Assembly: GCA_014649555.1 (NCBI GenBank)
Contig: BMTG01000002.1
Span: forward strand, 310,001-374,000
Reading direction: 5' to 3'
Origin: Streptomyces globisporus
GTDB lineage: Bacteria; Actinomycetota; Actinomycetes; Streptomycetales; Streptomycetaceae
DNA: 64,000 nt
Below the pieces are notes generated by a model that had not been told where the DNA came from, did no database searches, and saw nothing but the letters and a program-made list of their open reading frames with translations. The translations under genes and the position numbers were made by a program. Positions 58,683 to 64,000 of the stretch are shown here, piece by piece; the stretch's first letter is position 1, and every line of letters begins with the position of its first letter.

Positions 58683-61600
58683 TCACTCCTCGGCGGTGGC
58701 CTCCGCGTACGCCACATCCCGTACGTCGTCACAGGGGTGCTGGCGGAGCATCCGCAGCTGGGTGCGCCACGGTCCGGTCCACCCGGTCCGCAGACCGCAC
58801 GCCACGGTCAGTTCGGCGGCGAGCAGGCCCTCGGCGGGATCTCCCGTCGCCGCCAGCCGTGCGACGACGAGCAGCAGGGCGTCCGGATCGCCGATCTCCG
58901 CTCCCCGGTATCCGACGACCCGCCTGCCGACGGTCGCCGCCGTCCTGGCGGCGAGCGCCGGGCGGCCGGCGTGCAGGGCGGCGAGCTCGACCAGCCCGGT
59001 GTGCAGCGGGTCCGGGTCCGCCGCCAGGTCCAGGGAGCGCGCGAGCAGGGCGACGGCGTCCGGCATGAGGTCGCGCTGGGTGGCCAGGGTGCGGCCCGCC
59101 TCGGCGAGCACGGCCGCCACCTGCCGGTTGTTCGGCCCCGTCCGCAGCGACAACGTCCTGGCCAGATGGCCGATCCGGCGGCGGGCGGGCCGGTCCCGTT
59201 CCGCCCCCGCGTCGTCGGCCGTCTCGCCCGTGGCCAGCAGGGACAGGGCGCGGATCAGAGCCCGGTTCGTGTCCGGGACGGTCAGGGACGCGTTCACGAG
59301 GGCGTCGGCGGCCGAGCGCCACCTCCCCCGCCGGTCCAGATCGGTGACCGCCTCGACCAGGGCCGCCGCTGCGTGCGGGGCCCACGGCAGCCAGGGGACG
59401 AGCGCGGTGTGGGCGAGGGCGGCCAGGGTGTCGTCGCCGGTGCGGCACAGGTCCTGGATCAGCCGGGCGTAGCGCGGCCGCAGGGCCGGGTCCAGCTCCG
59501 TCGGGTGGGCCCGCAACACCGCGACCCGCAGCGCGCGTTCGCCGCCCGCCGCGTGCTCGGCCACCTCCCACATGCGTACGTCGCCGAGCAACGGCGTCCC
59601 CGCGGTCACACAGGCGGCCCGTACGTCGACGTGCTGGTCCGGCTGCCCGTACGCGTCGGCGAGAAGGGCGGCCGCCTCCGCGCGGGACAGCAGCTCGGCG
59701 GCGAGGCGCACCACCTCCTTGCGGCTGGTGACCTTGCCGGTGCCGGGAGCCGTACGGGCGGCGAGCAGCGGGGCCAGCCGGGAGGGCCGGGTGTGCGCGG
59801 CGGCCCGGCCCGCCGCGTACATCGCGACGCGCGCCCGGTCGTCACCGGCGTGGGCGAGCAGGTCGGGCAGGGCGTCGGCGGGCCGGTCGGTGTGGGTGAG
59901 GGCGGCGAGCGCGGCCTCGGCGATCACCACGTCCTCGTCGCTGGTCCAGGGCCGTACGGCGTCGGCTCCCCGCCCGGGTATGCGGGCGAGCCGGCCCAGG
60001 GCGGCGGTGCGCAGGTGCAGCGGCAGCTTCTCGTCCGCGACCGTGCGCTCCACCGCGCCCTGGGCGGCACGCTGCCGGCCGGGCGTCCAGCGCTCCGCCC
60101 CGGCGACCTCCACCGTCCAGGGCGCGCCGGGCGCCAGGAACCGGCCCCGGGGCGGTGTCCCGTCGAGGCAGGCCTCCAGCAGGTCCGTCCGCCGGTGCGT
60201 CACGACGCGCCGGACCTCCGGGAGCGCGACGGCCGACGGATGCCGGGCGAGCAGCCGCTCGACCCGCTCGTCGCGGCCGGCCGGGGCCCGGAGCCAGAGG
60301 GTCACGGCGCTCCGGGCAGCCGAGGGCTCGCCGTAGTTCACGGCCTGCCACAGCAGCTCCTGGAGGCCGGGCATGGCGTCGGCGCGACGGCCCACGGCGC
60401 GGGCGAGAGCCAGGGCGAGTCCGTAGTCGGAGCGTTCCGCACCCGCTTCCAGCCAGGGCCGCAGCGCTTCGAACACGGTGTGCTCCTGACCCCTGCGCAG
60501 GGTCCGGTCCAGCCGGCCGAAGTCGGCGCTGCCGCTGCTGCCGGTGATGCGGACCAGGGTGCGCAGCGCCCAGTTGAGCAGATCGCGCTGGCCGGTCACC
60601 GCGTGCTCGCGCAGCACGCCGACGGCCAGGCGGCCCAGGGCGGACCGAGTGGCCGGAGACGAGTCTCGGGCCTCCACGGCGTCGGCGGCGACGCGGTCGA
60701 GCAGAGGTTCCACCGCGTCGGTGAAGAGAGCGGGTTTCACCCCGGCGAGGGCGGTGAGGGCGGCGGAGCGGACGGGGTCCTGCTCGTTGCGCAGCCGCAG
60801 CAGCTCCTCCAGCACGGCGACGACCGCCGGGTCTCCGGAGCGGCCGGCGCTGCCGACGAGCAGCGACCAGGCCGTGGCGCGGTTGTCGGCGACGGGCCCA
60901 CGGGTGGCGGCCAGCAGCGGTCCGCTCCCCTCCTCGAAGGGGAGATAGGACGTGGCGAGCAGGACGGCCGCGTCGCCCCCGCGGTCACGGGCCCGCTCCG
61001 CCAGCCGCCGGGCGACGGGGGCGACCCGGTTGCGGGGCAGCGCGGCCAGCAGCCCGGTGTCGACGGTGGTCCCCGAGGCTCCCTCGCCCCGGCCGTCGGT
61101 GACCGCCTCGTGGAGTGCGGCACGGCGGCCCGGCGGCAGGGCGCACAGGAGCGCGGCCAGCTGGTCCGGCGCGCTGCGGCCCAGTTCGACGAGGAGCGCG
61201 TCGGGCAGGGCGCGGACGAGGCGGCGCAGCTGGGTTCCGCTCAGCGCCCGGTGCAGATGCGTGCAGACGTCCGGCCTGATGGCGAGGCGGGCGACCCGGT
61301 CCGGGTCGGCGGCGACGAGACGCCCGAAGGGGCCGTGCAGGGCGGTCGGGAGGCGCTTGGGGCCGAACTGTTCGAGGAGGTCGAGCACCCGATCGGGAAG
61401 GGCGGGGAGGGCGGCGGCGATGCCCCGGGGGTGCCCGTCGTCCTGCCACCAGGCGTCCCGCGCCGTCGCGGGGAGTCCGGCCAGCTCCTCCTCGGCGGAG
61501 TCCAGAAGCGGTCCCGGGTGGTGGTGGCCGAGCGAGGACCAGCAGTCCGTCGAGCGGCGCAGCTCCGGCAGCAGGGCCGCGACCGTGGTGGCCGAGCAGC

Positions 61601-62054
61601 CGGGCAGCAGGCGGGCGGCCTCGATGTCGCCGTACATGTCGCGAGCCGTGATGACCAGCCGGTCCGCGAGCGCGGTGCGGCGGTCGACGACGATCGCCCG
61701 CACGAGGTGGCGGCGCACGGCGGCGGGCGCGTCGGCGAAGGCCTTCTCGTACGCCGAGTCCGGCACCCCGAGCGTCCGGGCCGCGCGCAGGGCGTGCCCG
61801 CGTACGACGGCGTCCTCGTCGGCGAGACACGCGCCGATCCACTCGGCGTCCCCGCCGACCGCGGCGGCGATGACCGCGATCCGCCGCTCGTACGGGTCGC
61901 CGTCCGCCAGTTCGACGAGGACGGCACGCAACGCCCCCTGGGCGGCCAGTCGGCGTGCCCGCACGGCCAGTTCGCCCCTGCGCTCCGTATGGGGCAGCGG
62001 TTCGAGCGCGTCGAGGAGAGCGGCGGCGAGGGCGAGCGGCGATGCGTCGGTCAT
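58683..62054 (-). CDS. Giant HEAT-repeat-like protein of unknown function
   Basis: A 1123-residue soluble protein made almost wholly of short helical repeats (for example DEDAVVRGHALRAARTLG, DPVRSAALTALAGV, LPLHLRTAALGRLARI), from end to end, with no signal peptide, membrane segment or recognised enzyme motif. Leucine and alanine content is very high. The start is ATG 62054. Such solenoids act as scaffolds; here no partner gene is adjacent except the divergent-like WhiB gene upstream on the same strand, 69 bases away. A second repeat protein lies at 48846. Confidence 0.85.
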   Translation of the reverse strand: MTDASPLALAAALLDALEPLPHTERRGELAVRARRLAAQGALRAVLVELADGDPYERRIAVIAAAVGGDAEWIGACLADEDAVVRGHALRAARTLGVPDSAYEKAFADAPAAVRRHLVRAIVVDRRTALADRLVITARDMYGDIEAARLLPGCSATTVAALLPELRRSTDCWSSLGHHHPGPLLDSAEEELAGLPATARDAWWQDDGHPRGIAAALPALPDRVLDLLEQFGPKRLPTALHGPFGRLVAADPDRVARLAIRPDVCTHLHRALSGTQLRRLVRALPDALLVELGRSAPDQLAALLCALPPGRRAALHEAVTDGRGEGASGTTVDTGLLAALPRNRVAPVARRLAERARDRGGDAAVLLATSYLPFEEGSGPLLAATRGPVADNRATAWSLLVGSAGRSGDPAVVAVLEELLRLRNEQDPVRSAALTALAGVKPALFTDAVEPLLDRVAADAVEARDSSPATRSALGRLAVGVLREHAVTGQRDLLNWALRTLVRITGSSGSADFGRLDRTLRRGQEHTVFEALRPWLEAGAERSDYGLALALARAVGRRADAMPGLQELLWQAVNYGEPSAARSAVTLWLRAPAGRDERVERLLARHPSAVALPEVRRVVTHRRTDLLEACLDGTPPRGRFLAPGAPWTVEVAGAERWTPGRQRAAQGAVERTVADEKLPLHLRTAALGRLARIPGRGADAVRPWTSDEDVVIAEAALAALTHTDRPADALPDLLAHAGDDRARVAMYAAGRAAAHTRPSRLAPLLAARTAPGTGKVTSRKEVVRLAAELLSRAEAAALLADAYGQPDQHVDVRAACVTAGTPLLGDVRMWEVAEHAAGGERALRVAVLRAHPTELDPALRPRYARLIQDLCRTGDDTLAALAHTALVPWLPWAPHAAAALVEAVTDLDRRGRWRSAADALVNASLTVPDTNRALIRALSLLATGETADDAGAERDRPARRRIGHLARTLSLRTGPNNRQVAAVLAEAGRTLATQRDLMPDAVALLARSLDLAADPDPLHTGLVELAALHAGRPALAARTAATVGRRVVGYRGAEIGDPDALLLVVARLAATGDPAEGLLAAELTVACGLRTGWTGPWRTQLRMLRQHPCDDVRDVAYAEATAEE

Positions 62055-62123
62055 GGCCCGATTGTGCCGGGATCCGGCCGAACGCCCCAGGGGTTTACGG
62101 GGCGTTCGTGCAGAGCGGGACGG

Positions 62124-62378
62124 TCAGCCCCGGTCGCGTCCTTCTCGGCGCAGCCGCTCGCGCTCCTTCTCCGAGAGCCCGCCCCAGACGCCGAACCGCT
62201 CGTCGTTGGCGAGTGCGTACTCCAGGCAGGCCAGCCGCCCTTCGCAGGCGTTGCAGAGCTGCTTGGCCTCGCGGGTCGAACTGCCCGGGGCCGGGAAGAA
62301 GAACTCGGGCCCGGCCTGCGCGCACAACGCGGTCTCCTGCCAGGCGAGTGCGTCGTCGGTCACGGTGTTGATCAGCAT
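62124..62378 (-). CDS. WhiB family iron-sulfur transcriptional regulator
   Basis: An 84-residue Wbl protein with the four cysteines that bind a [4Fe-4S] cluster: ALCAQAG, then C-X2-C-X5-C in QLCNACEGRLACLEYA, followed by the G-V-W-G-G turn and the basic tail KERERLRREGRDRG. ATG 62378 was chosen (MLINTVTDDALAWQ); it lacks a strong ribosome binding site and a GTG five codons in is possible. Wbl proteins act with the principal sigma factor in development and stress. Which Wbl paralogue this is cannot be told from sequence alone. Confidence 0.93.
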   Translation of the reverse strand: MLINTVTDDALAWQETALCAQAGPEFFFPAPGSSTREAKQLCNACEGRLACLEYALANDERFGVWGGLSEKERERLRREGRDRG

Positions 62379-62463
62379 GGAGCACACGCTGCCCGGTGGA
62401 GATAAACAACCGATCAACGACTCATCAATCCGGCCACGGCGGCCCGCTCCTCGCGTTCAGGCG

Positions 62464-63258
62464 CTACTGCCTCGGATCGGGCTTCATGACCGCGAAAACC
62501 GCCCCGTACGGGTCGGCGATGTTGGCCATCTTGCCGACGCCGGGCACCTCCATGGCGGCCAGCGTCTCCCTGCCGCCCAGCCGCCTCGCCTCGGCCACGA
62601 CGGCGTCGACGTCGGCCACGGCGAAATACGGCAGCCAGTGGGGGCCGCGGGCGGCCTCGGACGGGACGTCGCCCATCCGGACCAGACCGCCGAAGGAGGC
62701 GTCCGGTCCTGCACCCGCGGGGTGGACCGTGGTGTAGGTGTAGTCGGAACCCTCCACCTTCATCTCGTCGGTCCCCCACCCGAAGACGCTTCCGAAGAAC
62801 GCGGCCGCCGCCGGGACGTCGGTGGTGTAGAGCTCGGCCCACAGGAACGTGTTCGGCTCCTGGATCACGCCGAAGCCTGGGTGCTCCTTCGGCTGCCACA
62901 CTCCGAAGTACGCGCCGGCCGGGTCGGTGAAGCCGCCCATGCGGCCGAAGTCGAGGACGTCCATCGCGTCGAACGCGGCGCTGCCGCCCGCCTCGGAGAT
63001 CGCCCGTGCGGTGGCGTCGACGTCGGGCGACTGGAAGGACACCGACCAGGCGCTCGGAGCTTCCTCCTCGGACACCGTCATCACCCCGCCGACGTACCGC
63101 CCGTCGAGGGTGAGCATCCCGTAGCCCCCCACCTCGGGGCCGCCGGGGATCAGGTCCCAGCCGAACAGCCCCCGGTAGAAGGCGGTGGCCCCGTCGAGAT
63201 CGGGGGTGCCGAGATCGACCCAGTTGGGTGCTCCGTCGAGGAAGGTGGGGCTGATCAT
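62464..63258 (-). CDS. Tandem VOC (glyoxalase/bleomycin-resistance fold) protein
   Basis: A 264-residue protein of two vicinal-oxygen-chelate modules: NWVDLGTPDLDGATAFYRGLFGWDL at the N-terminus and LWAELYTTDVPAAAAFFGSVFGWGT near 143. The family includes glyoxalases, dioxygenases and drug-binding proteins; here the histidines and glutamates at the metal positions are only partly kept, so binding rather than catalysis is possible. GAGGAG six bases before ATG 63258. Confidence 0.9.
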   Translation of the reverse strand: MISPTFLDGAPNWVDLGTPDLDGATAFYRGLFGWDLIPGGPEVGGYGMLTLDGRYVGGVMTVSEEEAPSAWSVSFQSPDVDATARAISEAGGSAAFDAMDVLDFGRMGGFTDPAGAYFGVWQPKEHPGFGVIQEPNTFLWAELYTTDVPAAAAFFGSVFGWGTDEMKVEGSDYTYTTVHPAGAGPDASFGGLVRMGDVPSEAARGPHWLPYFAVADVDAVVAEARRLGGRETLAAMEVPGVGKMANIADPYGAVFAVMKPDPRQ

Positions 63259-63583
63259 GGCGTACTCCTCAGTCGATCCGGGGGTCCTGCTCGTCGGGTG
63301 CTGTCGGGTGATTCCCTCCCTTTCGAGTCTTGCACCGGGCACTGACAGCCGCAGTCCGTACGGGGCCGACCGGGGCGCGGTCCACCGGCGGTGGCCGCGT
63401 CCGCCGTGCGGCCCAGGGTAGGCAGCGCGTGGCTGCCCGGGCGAAGCGTTGGACCGGCGCGTCGCGCGGCGGTCGAAGCGGACCCGACCGTGGGTGTCTG
63501 CGGGGCGTGGCACGATGGCGGGAAGGCCGGAGGAGCGGGGCCCCGGGGCGGGTGAGACACCTTCCGGGAACAGAAGGACGTAC
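63259..63583. other. Intergenic region between divergent VOC and helix-hairpin-helix genes
   Basis: No coding region is supported. It must hold two divergent promoters, but none matches a consensus well. Small inverted repeats lie at 63382-63394 (CCACC-GGC-GGTGG) and 63393-63413 (GGCCGC...GCGGCC); they may be a folded leader or operator. Confidence 0.5.
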
Positions 63584-64000
63584 ATGAACCAGAGTGGGGC
63601 GGCGGGCGGCTCGGCCGACGGGACACTCGCGCGCGGGGCCGCCGGAAGCCCGGTTCCCACCGGCGGCGCGGCCCGTGAGCTGCTCGCGCGGGCGGAGCTG
63701 CTGCTGGAGAGCGCCCGTGCCGTGCCGGCGGACCGGGCTAACGCCGTGGCCACCGTACGTTCCGTTCTCGATCCGCTCCTCGACTCCCTGGTGGACGGGG
63801 AGTTGGCCCACATCCCCGTCTCCCGGCTCAAGGACGTCACGGAGGGGCGGCTGCGTCTCGGGGCGCTGGAACAGGCCGGGTTCGGCACGGTGGGGCAGGT
63901 CCACGGCACGGACCGCTACGCGCTGCGGCAGATCCCCGGGGTCGGGGCACACACCGCCGACCAGGCTCTGGCCGCCGCCGGGCAGATCGCCCACGCGGTG
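63584..64000 (+). CDS. Helix-hairpin-helix protein, N-terminal part (runs off the window)
   Basis: An open frame starting ATG 63584 with AAGGA six bases upstream stays open to the window end (139 codons). After a Gly/Ala-rich start, ARELLARAELLLESARAV is helical, and LEQAGFGTVGQVHGTDRYALRQIPGVGAHTA is a helix-hairpin-helix DNA-binding pattern. It may be the N-terminus of a DNA helicase or nuclease; the rest lies outside the window, so the identity is uncertain. Confidence 0.7.
   Translation, partial: MNQSGAAGGSADGTLARGAAGSPVPTGGAARELLARAELLLESARAVPADRANAVATVRSVLDPLLDSLVDGELAHIPVSRLKDVTEGRLRLGALEQAGFGTVGQVHGTDRYALRQIPGVGAHTADQALAAAGQIAHAV

Noticed and set aside
58737-62405. 1222-codon plus-strand open frame over the HEAT-repeat and WhiB genes
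   Set aside because: Antisense shadow, rich in G, R, P and Q, without any recognisable domain; the minus strand has coherent repeats and a WhiB cysteine motif.

Overview
The window reads as a piece of a Streptomyces chromosome. Base composition is very GC-rich, codons end almost always in G or C, and GTG/TTG starts are common. It also carries actinomycete markers: a WhiB-type regulator, an SsgA-like sporulation protein, a hopanoid cluster, an acyl-ACP desaturase and type I IPP isomerase. Gene order resembles, from memory and unverified, the S. coelicolor SCO6720-SCO6770 region. No tRNA, rRNA, CRISPR, phage or insertion sequence was seen.

Region 1 (1-7655, minus strand) is a hopanoid operon read right to left: hpnC, hpnD, hpnE (squalene from farnesyl diphosphate), a polyprenyl diphosphate synthase, shc (squalene-hopene cyclase), hpnG and hpnH (side-chain addition and processing; hpnH runs off the left edge). 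Most junctions are translationally coupled. A 40-codon ORF exactly bridges hpnD and hpnE, and a strong hairpin sits just before shc.

Region 2 (8021-16300) is the most unusual part: a minus-strand cluster with a multidomain CDP-alcohol phosphotransferase, a sugar-phosphate-type nucleotidyltransferase, a glycerol-1-phosphate dehydrogenase-like enzyme, a second CDP-alcohol phosphotransferase with a substituted catalytic position, a GT2 glycosyltransferase and a two-component ABC-2 exporter. A GalE-like epimerase is divergent from it. Together they look like a complete route to make, activate, transfer and export a polyol-phosphate glycoconjugate.

Region 3 (16484-28865) holds a CDF metal exporter, a GNAT acetyltransferase, idi (the isomer supply for the nearby isoprenoid genes), an RsbW-like ATPase, an HdeD-like membrane protein, an enoyl-CoA hydratase, a DJ-1/PfpI enzyme with a GlxA-type regulator, an SCO6745-family protein with a palindromic operator, Tex, a methyltransferase and an ABC-F ATPase.

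Region 4 (29046-37597) is rich in exported proteins and substrate uptake: Tat-exported beta-carbonic anhydrase, a GH64 beta-1,3-glucanase under a CebR-like operator, a D-amino-acid-oxidase-like protein, a BCCT transporter, and M14 and M1 peptidases.

Region 5 (37711-47337) has an MpaB-type oxygenase, a macro-domain protein, a MerR regulator and a four-gene beta-oxidation operon (CaiB-type racemase/transferase, acyl-CoA dehydrogenase, thiolase, FadB-type multifunctional enzyme) with a recognisable promoter and operator, divergent from a saccharopine-dehydrogenase-like reductase.

Region 6 (47351-64000) contains small membrane and redox proteins, endonuclease V, two HEAT/LRV-repeat proteins (one of 1123 residues), YciI, an alpha/beta hydrolase, a BNR-repeat exported protein, an SsgA-like protein, an antibiotic-resistance-type pair (ABC-F plus UvrA-like ATPase) with a candidate leader attenuator, an acyl-ACP desaturase behind two tandem operators, a WhiB-like protein, a tandem VOC protein and the start of a helix-hairpin-helix protein cut by the right edge.
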